Assembly: GCA_938016265.1 (NCBI GenBank)
Contig: CALLWB010000034.1
Coordinates: forward strand, 106,525 to 170,524
Length of the DNA stretch: 64,000 nucleotides
From: an uncultured Saprospiraceae bacterium
GTDB taxonomy: Bacteria; Bacteroidota; Bacteroidia; Chitinophagales; Saprospiraceae
Reading direction: 5' to 3'
Shown piece by piece: positions 7,641 to 16,429 of this stretch. Numbering within the stretch: position 1 is the stretch's first letter; each line of letters starts with the position of its first letter. The position numbers and the translations under genes were made by a program. A model generated the notes under the pieces. The model was not told where the DNA came from and ran no database searches. It was given only the letters and a program-made list of their open reading frames with translations.

Positions 7641-9149
7641 TTAAAACGGGACATCATCAAAATTATCATCATTCATCTTAGAGGATCGGGTGATGATGTT
7701 TGCGCTTGGATTTACTTGAGGGTCCGCACTAAATTCGTCAAAATCGGGATCACCCAAGTCCGAGAATTTTGCGGTTTCTCCAGTAAAGCGCAGTTTTACT
7801 GTTCCTAATGCACCGTTTCTATGTTTCGCTATTATATATTCAGCAATACCTTTCAAGTTATTTCCTTCCTCATCTTCCATAATTTGGTAATACTCTGGAC
7901 GATAAATGAAGGTTACCATATCTGCATCCTGCTCGATGGCTCCTGACTCTCTAAGGTCAGAAAGCAATGGTCGTTTGCTTCCGCCCCTGGTTTCTACTGC
8001 ACGACTCAACTGAGACAGGGCAATGACGGGAACGTTTAGCTCTTTTGCCAATCCTTTTAAAGCACGGGAGATGGCACTAATTTCTTGTTCTCTATTTCCG
8101 TTTTTGTTGTCTCCTCCTACGGTCATCAATTGTAGATAATCAATCATTATCATTTGAATATCGTGTTGCATTTTCAAACGTCGGCACTTTGCTCGGAGTT
8201 CGAAAATATTGATGCCCGGGGTATCATCGATGAAGATTGGAGTTTCGCTCATCTTCTCTACTGCAGCATTAAGTTGTTGCCATTCCCAATCTTCCAGCGT
8301 ACCTTTTTTCAATTTATCACCTGATATTTCTGTCTGGTAGGAGATCAAACGTTTTACCAATTGGATGTTTGACATCTCTAGCGAGAAAAACGCTACTGGT
8401 TTTCCAAAATCTGCTGCATTGGCTGCTAGTGCAAGTGTAAAAGCCGTTTTACCCATACCAGGACGAGCGGCGATAATTACCATATCAGATGGCTGCCAAC
8501 CGGAGGTTATTCGGTCGAGATCGATAAATCCTGTTGGGACACCTGTCAAGCCTTCGCTTGATCCTGAGGCGTCTTCTACCTCTTTTACTGCTTGTCCTAA
8601 TAAAGATCCCATGCTGGAGTAACTCCTGCTTAAGTTCTTTTCAGTGATGCTAAAAAGTCCTTGTTCTGCCTCGTCCAACAATTCAAAAACATCGGTGGTG
8701 TCTTCGTAGGCATCTTTGATTATATTGGTGGATATCTTTATCAGCTCTCGCTGTATATGTTTTTGCGCCACAATTCTGGCGTGAAATTCTAAGTTTGCAG
8801 AGGAAGCGACCTTGTTGGTCAACTCTACTAAATAATAGGGTCCTCCGATTTTTTCAAGATCCCCTGTTTTCTTCAGCTCCTCAGTTACGGTAAGTAAATC
8901 AATGGGCTGTGTCTTTTCAAAAAGACGAACCATTGCCTTATAGATAACCTGATGAGCATCCGAATAAAAACTTTCTGAAGTCAGTGTTTCAATAACCACT
9001 GGCAAGGCGTCTTTATCCAGCATGATTGCTCCTAGCGTAGCTTCCTCGAGTGCTAAAGCTTGTGGAGGAACTTTCATTAACCCCGTGTCGCTTGAAGTTC
9101 TTTTCCTATTATTTACAAATTTTTTAATTTGATCTGACGATTCTGGCAT
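7641..9149 (-). CDS. dnaB: replicative DNA helicase DnaB
   Basis: 502 aa, the usual length. The N-terminal DnaB domain (about 28-130) begins PPQALALEEATLGAIMLDKD, the standard start of the family. A linker follows, and the RecA-like C-terminal ATPase contains Walker A ARPGMGKT (about 228-235), FFSLEMS, the Walker B region IQMIMIDYLQLM, the SRALKGLAKELNVPVIALSQLSR block and LRESGAIEQDAD. There is no intein, as the Walker A and SQLSR regions are uninterrupted. As a hexameric 5'-3' helicase it unwinds DNA at the replication fork. It is monocistronic, with a good promoter at 9300-9330 and a terminator at 7578-7614. Identification is firm. Confidence 0.97.
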   Translation of the reverse strand: MPESSDQIKKFVNNRKRTSSDTGLMKVPPQALALEEATLGAIMLDKDALPVVIETLTSESFYSDAHQVIYKAMVRLFEKTQPIDLLTVTEELKKTGDLEKIGGPYYLVELTNKVASSANLEFHARIVAQKHIQRELIKISTNIIKDAYEDTTDVFELLDEAEQGLFSITEKNLSRSYSSMGSLLGQAVKEVEDASGSSEGLTGVPTGFIDLDRITSGWQPSDMVIIAARPGMGKTAFTLALAANAADFGKPVAFFSLEMSNIQLVKRLISYQTEISGDKLKKGTLEDWEWQQLNAAVEKMSETPIFIDDTPGINIFELRAKCRRLKMQHDIQMIMIDYLQLMTVGGDNKNGNREQEISAISRALKGLAKELNVPVIALSQLSRAVETRGGSKRPLLSDLRESGAIEQDADMVTFIYRPEYYQIMEDEEGNNLKGIAEYIIAKHRNGALGTVKLRFTGETAKFSDLGDPDFDEFSADPQVNPSANIITRSSKMNDDNFDDVPF

Positions 9150-9299
9150 TTACGATTTTAGATTAATGGGCTTTAATAATGGTTAATATTTCATTTTTCA
9201 TTTGGGTTGATTCACTGGACACTCTACTATTTATCAAGTTTGATTCCTATTAGTGTGTGGGTTTTCCAGTTTTGACATGTTTAGATGTCGGCGACAACA

Positions 9300-9330
9300 C
9301 AAAGCTAACTTAACAGAATGAGAATACAAA
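9300..9330 (-). promoter_or_regulatory. dnaB promoter, Bacteroidota type
   Basis: On the minus strand TTTG (9327-9330), 19 bases, then TAGCTTTG (9300-9307): an exact match to TTTG / N19 / TAnnTTTG. The implied leader to the dnaB ATG at 9149 is about 140 bases. It is the best promoter match I found in the window. Confidence 0.6.
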
Positions 9331-9773
9331 TTGAACAATATTGTTTCAATGTTAGAAGTATACTTTATTACTGTGAGTAAGTTGTTAATAAATAAACACC
9401 TCTATTTTTACCTAGTTATTTTAATAAAAAAACTTCATCGATTTAGAGGCCCTTTATATTCCTTCACAAGCAACAAAACTCCAAAATTCAGCAACAATAG
9501 TAATTTACACGAACACAATATTATTTTTCCAATATATATTTAATCAAATTCTCGTTCGCTGCTAAATGAATTTCGTTTTCCCCAAAATTTCATTTTTCAA
9601 TCTTAATAAGTTCTTAAAATTAATTTAATATTAAATTTGCCGAAGGTTCTAAAAACATATTATTGTGAGCAGTTGCACTATATTGTTTTAAGTTACTCTT
9701 TTTTTATGAGAATAGCCATTTAATTAACTGATTTACAATCTTTCAGACTAATATATTCAATAATAGGTGCCTG
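9331..9773. other. AT-rich intergenic region, no gene seen
   Basis: Together with 9150-9330 this makes a 624-base gap. Apart from the dnaB promoter it is very AT-rich, with poly-A/T tracts. The open frames in it have low-complexity, Asn/Ile/Lys-rich translations typical of noncoding AT-rich DNA. No hairpin with a T-run was found. Confidence 0.5.
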
Positions 9774-10562
9774 TTATTGAATAAAACGGATGACCAACGT
9801 ATAGATCAGGCAGGTGAAAATATTCCCTATTAAAAATATAATTATCGGGATGTTGAGGACTTTCAATGCGAGGTTGCTCATCGATTTTATCTCTATTCCT
9901 ATTTTTTCAACCATCTTAATATTATTTTCAATGTTACTATTCGACTGGTTGTTATTCTCTTCGACTTCTATAGGTTCTTTTGTAGAAGGTTCTCCAATTT
10001 TCATATGATTGGAGATAATCAACAATAAACTTTTAATTATTTTCTTCAGAAATCCACCAATAATTGGTATCCCCTCTGCTATTGCTTCAGTGATCAATGG
10101 AATTGTGATAATCCGAAAGACGCCTTTGAATAGCAATCCGTACTTCTGTTTTTGGTTTTCAGGCGTGATAACGGACTGCACTTGTTTCATGTCTACTAAT
10201 ATTGCTTGTACGGTACCGGATGTGTGGTCTATTATCTCTGGCACAATCGACTTTAGTCGCCTCACAATTCGCAACGTCGTGATGATCATTCCCAGACCAA
10301 AAAACAAGACGATGCCCAAACCTCCGAGTATCCAGAAAAGTTTTCCTTCCAAATGGGCAGGAACAAATGCTGCAAGAAACAAAAAGAACACACTGTACAT
10401 AGGGATTTTGTAGGAATCTACCATAGCGAAGTTAAGAAACTCACTAAGTTGTTTCAGGTTCTTGACCACCGCATCACCAGCATACACCCGAACATCTACG
10501 CCCAGTTCTTTCTTTATTTGCTCTGCAAGTCGATCCGCCTCAGCATCTGTTGTAATCTCCAT
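9774..10562 (-). CDS. predicted multi-pass membrane protein of unknown family
   Basis: 262 aa. The N-terminal 45 residues are soluble and acidic (TTDAEADRLAEQIKKELGVD). Two transmembrane helices follow (about 52-70 IPMYSVFFLFLAAFVP; 74-97 LFWILGGLGIVLFFGLGMII), then an amphipathic region (RRLKSIVPEIIDHTSGTVQA). A hydrophobic Gly-rich segment (about 155-185, TEAIAEGIPIIGGFLKKIIK) leads to an Asn/Glu-rich spacer (NNNQSNSNIENN). A C-terminal TM helix (about 235-260) is preceded by a short amphipathic helix. I do not recognise a family. It stands alone between dnaB and a divergent acetyltransferase. The arrangement of soluble domain plus membrane hairpins suggests an inner-membrane protein, but no function can be given. 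Confidence 0.65.
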   Translation of the reverse strand: MEITTDAEADRLAEQIKKELGVDVRVYAGDAVVKNLKQLSEFLNFAMVDSYKIPMYSVFFLFLAAFVPAHLEGKLFWILGGLGIVLFFGLGMIITTLRIVRRLKSIVPEIIDHTSGTVQAILVDMKQVQSVITPENQKQKYGLLFKGVFRIITIPLITEAIAEGIPIIGGFLKKIIKSLLLIISNHMKIGEPSTKEPIEVEENNNQSNSNIENNIKMVEKIGIEIKSMSNLALKVLNIPIIIFLIGNIFTCLIYTLVIRFIQ

Positions 10563-10769
10563 TCTTTCTCTTTTTTGTTGACTGGGTAAAGATAATTTAT
10601 GATCTTACAATTATGAAATGAAGTCGAACGATTTTCAAATAATGCAAAACCATGATTAATTAGGTCAATAGGAGGTACTCAACTTTTTTTTAACCTACTC
10701 CCATTTCAAAATTTTATTTAACTCGTTCTACTAATTAAATATCAATCATTCAAAATTATAACTCATAAA

Positions 10770-11252
10770 ATGATCCGACTTGAAGACACCACTGTCCAGG
10801 ATTTACCAAAAATATTAGCCATCGAGCAAGATCTGGATAACAACTCCTTCATTTGTCCTTCGGAGACCAACCGACATCAACGAATGATCCAACAGGAAGA
10901 CACCAAACATCTTAAAATCCTGGATGACCAACACAAAATCATCGGGTTTATCCTCCTTACCGACCTCCACAATCCCAATGATTCCATTGAATTGAAACGA
11001 ATCATCATTTCTGAAAAGGGAAAAGGATATGGCAGTGCAGCAATGGCCTTGTTACTAAAAATTTGTTTTACGGAATACAATTGTCACCGACTTTGGCTAG
11101 ATGTATTTGACACCAATCCTAGGGCTCGCCATGTATACAGAAAACTTGGATTTACAGAAGAAGGGACCTTACGGGAAGCAATAAAAAAAGAGGACGGGTA
11201 TAAGAACCTGGTAGTGATGTCCATTCTAAAATCGGAATATTTACAGTCGTAG
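10770..11252 (+). CDS. GNAT family N-acetyltransferase (RimJ/RimL-like)
   Basis: 160 aa, complete GNAT fold. The substrate-side half contains IGFILLTDLHNPNDSIELKR. Motif A follows with the acetyl-CoA pyrophosphate loop EKGKGYGSAAMALLLK (R/Q-x-x-G-x-G/A equivalent KGKGYG). Then come HRLWLDVFDTNPRARHVYRK and the C-terminal LGFTEEGTLREAIKKEDGY with LVVMSIL, which is typical of RimJ/RimL-type enzymes acting on N-terminal or small-molecule amines. The substrate cannot be told. The gene converges on the lipoprotein hydrolase at 11273, and its stop codon lies inside the 28-base palindrome at 11249-11276. Confidence 0.85.
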   Translation: MIRLEDTTVQDLPKILAIEQDLDNNSFICPSETNRHQRMIQQEDTKHLKILDDQHKIIGFILLTDLHNPNDSIELKRIIISEKGKGYGSAAMALLLKICFTEYNCHRLWLDVFDTNPRARHVYRKLGFTEEGTLREAIKKEDGYKNLVVMSILKSEYLQS

Positions 11253-11276
11253 AGACACATTGTAATGCGCCTCTAC
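11249..11276. repeat. GTAGAG...CTCTAC palindromic element over two stop codons
   Basis: GTAGAG (11249-11254) and CTCTAC (11271-11276) flank an imperfectly symmetric core (ACACATTGTAATGCGC). It is a degenerate copy of the GTAGAGACGCATTGCAATGCG-type palindrome that I recall as dispersed in many Bacteroidota genomes. It supplies the TAG of the plus-strand gene (11250-11252) and the stop of the minus-strand gene (11273-11275). A related GAGACG...CGTCTC hairpin lies at 55113-55132. Confidence 0.5.
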
Positions 11277-12262
11277 AGCAAATTGGATATCCATTGCATG
11301 CATTCCTGCTCGTCGATGATGGACCAACTGTGGGGATGCCGTTTCCCATTACTTCGGTATCCTGTTTGGTAAGATTGTATAAATTCGGCGCGGGTATTTC
11401 CTAGCAGTCGCAGTCGGTTGATCATCTCAGAGGTGACCATAAAATTCAGTAACCGGACTGGCTGATTTCTTTCTTCCAGTCGCCAGGCAATATCGACATC
11501 GTGGTAGGTTCTAACAGCTACGTCCTTCAGATGTACTTCATTTTGGCTGTATTCCTTATTCATAGAAAAGGAAGTAAGTTCTGCGTAGATGGGAATATTT
11601 TCTCTTGGAACACCATAATCATCCTTGATATATTTCATTGCCCAATTTGCCTCGTCTACTGCAATTTTGGTATAGTTGTTTTCGACCGCTTCCTCGAAAG
11701 AATCCCAGATCGTAAAAATGTCTACTGGAGAATCCACAATAAAAACGCCTTGAGGATGGATTGGATATTGGTTAGGAAATTCCTTGCAAAGCTCGGTATA
11801 TCGTAATGCGATATTCCCACCAGCAGAAAACCCACCAAGGACAAATTTGTCGGGGCTCACTTTGTATCGATCTAGGACATCATTTAATACAGCAGTCAGT
11901 TTTTTGCGAGTGATTTTGTCTGCATATAGTTTGGTCCGCATGCTAAATCCGATCGTCAACAGATCATTCAGATAGGCTTCGTTTTCTAAATCCGTAGCTG
12001 GAAAAATGTTTTCAGCCAGCTGTCCAAAACCAGGTAACAATACCAGAACGCCTTTAATATTGCCACTTTTAGGAGGAACAGCTAGGTAGTATCCACTAAT
12101 TGGGTCCTTGGCATCCAATACCATCTTTTCGAATGGAACAGCTATTTGTTCTTTGGTGGCTGTCGTTTCTTTTGTTGATGTTGACTCAGGGGTTGATGTT
12201 GAAGTACACCCAAATAGAAAAGAGAAAGCAATGGACAAACAGAAAATTCTTGAATAATTCAT
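11273..12262 (-). CDS. lipoprotein alpha/beta hydrolase
   Basis: 329 aa when started at the ATG at 12262. The frame is open to 12313, but the shorter start places a lipoprotein signal (MNYSRIFCLSIAFSFLFGC, lipobox Cys19) at the N-terminus. A Ser/Thr/Glu-rich linker follows, then an alpha/beta-hydrolase core: strand plus oxyanion loop GVLVLLPGFGQLAENIF and nucleophile elbow GFSAGG (Ser about 146). The late WSIIDEQECMQWI segment may carry the acid/His end (HPHSW). I cannot identify the substrate. It lies 95 bases downstream of lptD on the same strand, so it may be read from the same transcript. It is presumably anchored in the outer membrane. Confidence 0.7.
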   Translation of the reverse strand: MNYSRIFCLSIAFSFLFGCTSTSTPESTSTKETTATKEQIAVPFEKMVLDAKDPISGYYLAVPPKSGNIKGVLVLLPGFGQLAENIFPATDLENEAYLNDLLTIGFSMRTKLYADKITRKKLTAVLNDVLDRYKVSPDKFVLGGFSAGGNIALRYTELCKEFPNQYPIHPQGVFIVDSPVDIFTIWDSFEEAVENNYTKIAVDEANWAMKYIKDDYGVPRENIPIYAELTSFSMNKEYSQNEVHLKDVAVRTYHDVDIAWRLEERNQPVRLLNFMVTSEMINRLRLLGNTRAEFIQSYQTGYRSNGKRHPHSWSIIDEQECMQWISNLL

Positions 12263-12357
12263 AGTCAGACTTTTGTTATCACACTGAGAAACCCGCCGTC
12301 TTGGTTTCCTCACTTTTTGAATTGTCCTTCAAAACTCTCTAAGATTGTGAAGGAACA

Positions 12358-15105
12358 TCAAAACTCTATCGGATCGGCCTGATTCCGTTTATAAGGCATA
12401 TTCAAGAAGTCCAGCGAAGAAGGTTTCACACGGATGTAAAATGAATAGGTTTTCCGTTCAGGTTGTATATTGAGGCCCATTTCCCAGCAGTGAAGATCAC
12501 GGTAAAACCCTAAATCAGGATAAGTAATCCGTTTCGCTACAAAATCATACCCGATATTCCCGATATTGATTCTCCATTTTGGGGTGATATTTATGGTTGT
12601 TCTACTGAGATTTATGCTATTAGTGGTTACTTTGATGGTGTCTTTTCCATTTTCGTAGAATTTGCCAATTCGAAGAGAATAGGTAAACGAAAGTGAGCCA
12701 ATTAGATTGTTGTTACTCCCCTGATTGCGGTCTGTTTGATCCTGAGGACCTTGGGACTGGTTATTAAAATCATTGACAAATAAATTGCGCAAATCATTTG
12801 GATTGATCCGGGTAGACAGATTTAAGCTAGCCGACCGGAAGTTCAGAAACCGACGATTGGCAGTCCAGTTATAAGTATTGACACGATTTCCTTCTACATA
12901 AGCATAAGGATCAAAAGAGGCGCCGAAATTGACATTTATCTTCTTAAACAACTGGGTGTTCCCACTCATACCGATATTCGAAAAATTCAGCGAATCTGCT
13001 GCAAAATTATACCCGCTATTAATCGTAAAACTGTTCAGCAGCTTTATTTTTTTGTCCTTGACGACAGAATCTTTTCTGGAGAGGACCTTGGCTTCCAGTA
13101 CGTTTGCAATACTCCAATTTAGGGCAGCTTGGCGTCCTTTGGAAGGTCTACCGAATATTCCATCTTCAAAGATGGTGTACTCTAGCATCGAATCCTCATC
13201 ATCGATGTCATTTCGCACGGTACGATAATAATTCCAGGGCTGGCTGCTATAGTCAGGAGAAAAATTGGCGGAGACCGTTGGCGTCATGACATGTCTTATC
13301 GCCTTCAGTTTTTTGCCTTTAAAATTCAACGTACCAAATAACTTAGTATTCAAACTCATAGAACCCCGCACTTCTCGTTGAGATTTGAATCCGAACCGAT
13401 CCAAATCCTCCACGTATCCATATTCGACTAAATCGCCATTTTCATCCAGTGAATCCTGCTCGATAAAATCTTTTTCGATCGTATTCAGGTACCACTTTTC
13501 AGAATAATTGACCTGAGGAGTCAAGGTAAAATATTTAAACACTCTAAAGTTGGCACTTATTGGAAGGTCATGCTGCCACCCGTATCTAAAATCCTCCAAG
13601 ACTTCCTTTTTGAATAAAGAAGTATCCTGGGTGGTAATTCTGTTTTGCAGTTGAGTGGTGTAACTCAATGAAACTTTTTCATACCACCTTTCCTTGTTTC
13701 CCAGCGGTGTTTTTCTTTTGAATGGGAATATTCTTGATACTCGAAAATCGACTACAGGAAACGAGATGTTCATGCTCCGTGTCCTAGTATTTTGATCATG
13801 TCGAAAGCTGGCAGAAAGGGTGTAGGGCTTGCCAATCCATCGTTTGTTGACGGAGACATTCGAACTTAAGGTATTGGTCAATACACTTTCTGCATCATTC
13901 TGATTATTTCTGAAGTACGAGCCTGTTCCAATATTCATACTTGCTCGGAATGTCCGTGTTGGATGTGCTCGATTGTCCTGGTTATGGTTCCAACGAATAT
14001 TAAAATCGTTCTGCTTGCTGAATTCCGGGGTTTCTTTATATCCGAATCTTCTGGAGGAAAAACTGGCGCCAAAACTCCCATTGTACTTATATCTTTTCCT
14101 GTAGTTGGTGCTCGCACTTAACCCCCAACTACCTCTGGTATAAATGTCTCCTAAAACAGTCAAATCCATGTGTTCAGACCCTGCAAAATAATATCCCACA
14201 TTCCGCAAACCAAATCCCAAAGCAGGCGAAAACTCATAATCCCTAGGGAATACAAGTCCTGAACGCTGTCCTTTCTGAATCGGAAAAAATCCAAAGGGTA
14301 ACCAAAGCGGTGTAGGCACATCTGAAATCTCCACATTCGAGGGCCCAACAACAATTAATTTTCGAGGGATAACTTTTGCTTTTTTACTACGAATACCAAA
14401 ATGCGGATGATCGAGATCGCAAGTAGTGTAGAGCGTTGCTTCTGCATACACCACATCATTTTCATCTTTGTTGATATTACTACGGAGGTCAAACTTTACG
14501 CCTTGAGACAATAAATACCCATCCCCTTCCTGCGTCCGCACATCATACACTTTCCCTTTCTGAGTTTTGAAGTTGTACCGCATTTTGTTGGCTTCAAACT
14601 CGTTGTCGTCATTTTTAAAAAATGGTTTGCCAAGGGTTTTTCCTGTCAGGCTGTCTACTTCTCCAATTGCAGTAGCGATGCTATTTTTCCAATCAAACTC
14701 AATATAATTGGCCGTTAGCGTCATTCCATCATACTGCACCTCGGCTTCACCATATAGATACACCAATTCATTGGCAATATCATAAATCATGGAGTCATTG
14801 GCTTGATAGGAAACTGGCGCATCCAGGGAATCTTTGGACATTTTCACTACTGCTGCTGGTCGTTTTATTTCTTGGCCAGCGGTTGTGGTGTCTATGGCGG
14901 TTTGTAAATCTATGGTATCCAGGACGGGCTGTACTGGAGTGATCAAGCTATCTTTTTTAGATTTTTTCCCTTTTTTTATCTGTAACCCTTTTTTCTTTTG
15001 GGCGTAGACATCTGAAGCCCCTACTGCAAAAAGCATTAGCAGCAATAAAAAACTATGTTTCCATGATTTTTTAGCGATGGATAGTATGAAATTTCTAAAA
15101 TTCAA
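12358..15105 (-). CDS. lptD: LptD-type LPS assembly outer-membrane protein
   Basis: 915 aa. After a signal region (LLLLMLFAVGASDVYA) and a Lys-rich linker comes an OstA/LptA-like jellyroll (about 95-250: VYLYGEAEVQYDGMTLTANY, FKTQKGKVYDVRTQEGDGYL). The LptD hallmark is VPTPLWLPFGFFPI followed by SGLVFPRDYEFSPALGFGLRN, at the entry to the barrel. The rest is a large beta-barrel with alternating aromatic strands, ending FLNMPYKRNQADPIEF. It inserts LPS, with LptE in other phyla, into the outer leaflet. It is divergent from an N-acetylmuramoyl-L-alanine amidase across a 180-base promoter region, close to OstA-like and MlaD genes: a lipid-transport neighbourhood. Naming follows the family; direct proof is lacking for this clade. 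Confidence 0.88.
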   Translation of the reverse strand: MNFRNFILSIAKKSWKHSFLLLLMLFAVGASDVYAQKKKGLQIKKGKKSKKDSLITPVQPVLDTIDLQTAIDTTTAGQEIKRPAAVVKMSKDSLDAPVSYQANDSMIYDIANELVYLYGEAEVQYDGMTLTANYIEFDWKNSIATAIGEVDSLTGKTLGKPFFKNDDNEFEANKMRYNFKTQKGKVYDVRTQEGDGYLLSQGVKFDLRSNINKDENDVVYAEATLYTTCDLDHPHFGIRSKKAKVIPRKLIVVGPSNVEISDVPTPLWLPFGFFPIQKGQRSGLVFPRDYEFSPALGFGLRNVGYYFAGSEHMDLTVLGDIYTRGSWGLSASTNYRKRYKYNGSFGASFSSRRFGYKETPEFSKQNDFNIRWNHNQDNRAHPTRTFRASMNIGTGSYFRNNQNDAESVLTNTLSSNVSVNKRWIGKPYTLSASFRHDQNTRTRSMNISFPVVDFRVSRIFPFKRKTPLGNKERWYEKVSLSYTTQLQNRITTQDTSLFKKEVLEDFRYGWQHDLPISANFRVFKYFTLTPQVNYSEKWYLNTIEKDFIEQDSLDENGDLVEYGYVEDLDRFGFKSQREVRGSMSLNTKLFGTLNFKGKKLKAIRHVMTPTVSANFSPDYSSQPWNYYRTVRNDIDDEDSMLEYTIFEDGIFGRPSKGRQAALNWSIANVLEAKVLSRKDSVVKDKKIKLLNSFTINSGYNFAADSLNFSNIGMSGNTQLFKKINVNFGASFDPYAYVEGNRVNTYNWTANRRFLNFRSASLNLSTRINPNDLRNLFVNDFNNQSQGPQDQTDRNQGSNNNLIGSLSFTYSLRIGKFYENGKDTIKVTTNSINLSRTTINITPKWRINIGNIGYDFVAKRITYPDLGFYRDLHCWEMGLNIQPERKTYSFYIRVKPSSLDFLNMPYKRNQADPIEF

Positions 15106-15212
15106 TTGATCTTTTATAATCGTTTTCCTACTTTTGTTGACAGCGGCACAATTTTAGTATTAAAAAAACTACTAGCCAAAATTAAACCACAATTAAAAAG
15201 CTCCTAGTAGAA

Positions 15213-15239
15213 CAAAGGTATAACTAAATTTTAGTTATA
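15213..15239. promoter_or_regulatory. lptD promoter box overlapping a perfect 21-base palindrome
   Basis: CAAAGGTA (15213-15220) reads TACCTTTG on the minus strand, an exact -7 box for lptD. It overlaps a palindrome with arms TATAACTAAA (15219-15228) and TTTAGTTATA (15230-15239) around one base. It sits in the divergent lptD/amidase intergenic region, where a regulator could control both genes. This is a pattern match, not tested. Confidence 0.45.
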
Positions 15240-15285
15240 GCCACTTTTGAATGATTTTAACAAAACTTTAGCCAAATAAGAGGCC

Positions 15286-16092
15286 ATGAAGGTTTCCACC
15301 ATACTAATTGTTGTTTTTATTTTTCTTGCTTCCTTTACAGGGAATCATCTGCCTTCTATTGCACCGCCAGCAGAAGATCCAACGCCCTACCTCAGAACCA
15401 TCGTTATCGATCCTGGCCATGGAGGCAGGGATCATGGAAGTAAAGGTGATTTGTCTAAAGAAAAAGATATCGCACTTTCAGTTGCTTTCAAGTTAGGCGC
15501 TACTATTCAGGCCAACCATCCTAATATCAAGCTAGTTTACACCCGGCACTATGATGAGTTTATTACGTTAAAAAAACGAGCAGAAATTGCCAATGAGAAT
15601 AATGGCGATTTATTTATCTCAATTCATTGTAATGCCGTACGAGATCATCCAGAAATCAAGGGAATTGAGACTTACGTCCTAGGTATTGATGGTGAAATTT
15701 CAAATCTGGCGAAACGAGAAAATGAGGTCATCTATCTTGAAGACGAATTTGAAAGCAGTTACGGAGTGGATCCAAATACTGTGCAGGGAAGGATTAAATT
15801 TGGAATGTATCAAAATGCATTCCTGGATCAAAGTATCACCCTGGCTGGCCATATACAACGGCAAGTAGCCGACTATACTGGTCGCAAGGTGCGCCATGTC
15901 AAACAAGACAAGTTTGTCGTCTTAAGACTTTCTAATATGCCTAGTGTACTGGTAGAAATGGGTTTCGTCTCTAACAAGGAGGAAGAAGAATACCTGCTTT
16001 CTCTGGAAGGCCAGGACCAAATGGCCATGTCGCTATACCTCGCCTTCCGCGATTACAAAAATGAATTGGAGGGATTTCCTGCTGGGTATTAA
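15286..16092 (+). CDS. N-acetylmuramoyl-L-alanine amidase (Amidase_3)
   Basis: 268 aa with a signal peptide (VSTILIVVFIFLASFTGN). The zinc amidase core is complete: TIVIDPGHGGRDHGS (Zn His45), SKEKDIALSVAFKL (Zn Glu59), VYTRHYDEFITLKKRAEIAN, DLFISIHCNA (Zn His114) and SVLVEMGFVSN (catalytic Glu224). It cleaves the amide between N-acetylmuramic acid and L-Ala in peptidoglycan, in the periplasm. There is no SPOR or AMIN domain, so it is the short Bacteroidota form. It is divergent from lptD and upstream of MlaD and OstA-like genes. The 337-base gap before the MlaD gene makes a single transcript uncertain. Confidence 0.92.
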   Translation: MKVSTILIVVFIFLASFTGNHLPSIAPPAEDPTPYLRTIVIDPGHGGRDHGSKGDLSKEKDIALSVAFKLGATIQANHPNIKLVYTRHYDEFITLKKRAEIANENNGDLFISIHCNAVRDHPEIKGIETYVLGIDGEISNLAKRENEVIYLEDEFESSYGVDPNTVQGRIKFGMYQNAFLDQSITLAGHIQRQVADYTGRKVRHVKQDKFVVLRLSNMPSVLVEMGFVSNKEEEEYLLSLEGQDQMAMSLYLAFRDYKNELEGFPAGY

Positions 16093-16429
16093 TTTGTGAT
16101 TCGACTAATTTTTAAACGCAAAGACGCAAAGTTTTATCGTGAAGGAAGGATCGTACTGGGCGGATCGCAAGGGGGTAATCTCCGTCTTAGTTACTCCACT
16201 TTTGAGCTGTTGTTCAAAACGCTGCGAGATCGTTCAGGAATCTTCTACTTACTACCAATTACTTTCTAGCGTCCTCCAGCCAAAGGTTGAAATACGTTAT
16301 AAAAAACTAAAATAACAGAGAACTTTATCAATTGAGCAAATGATTTTCTACTTTTACACGGCAAAATCAGGAAATTCTAGTACATTAAGCAGAATTGAAC
16401 TGTTTTACTATCAAAAAATCAATTGAATT
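16093..16429. other. intergenic region with AACGCAAAGACGCAAAG repeat
   Basis: No gene seen. It contains AAACGCAAAGACGCAAAG at 16114-16131, a short tandem motif common between Bacteroidota genes, and a CTTCTACTTACTACC word near 16242 that resembles ones at 5703 and 36153. No terminator was found after the amidase. Confidence 0.4.

Noticed and set aside
9331..9543. 70-codon frame in AT-rich DNA upstream of dnaB
   Set aside because: Low-complexity Asn/Ile/Lys translation, no start context, in the promoter region of dnaB.
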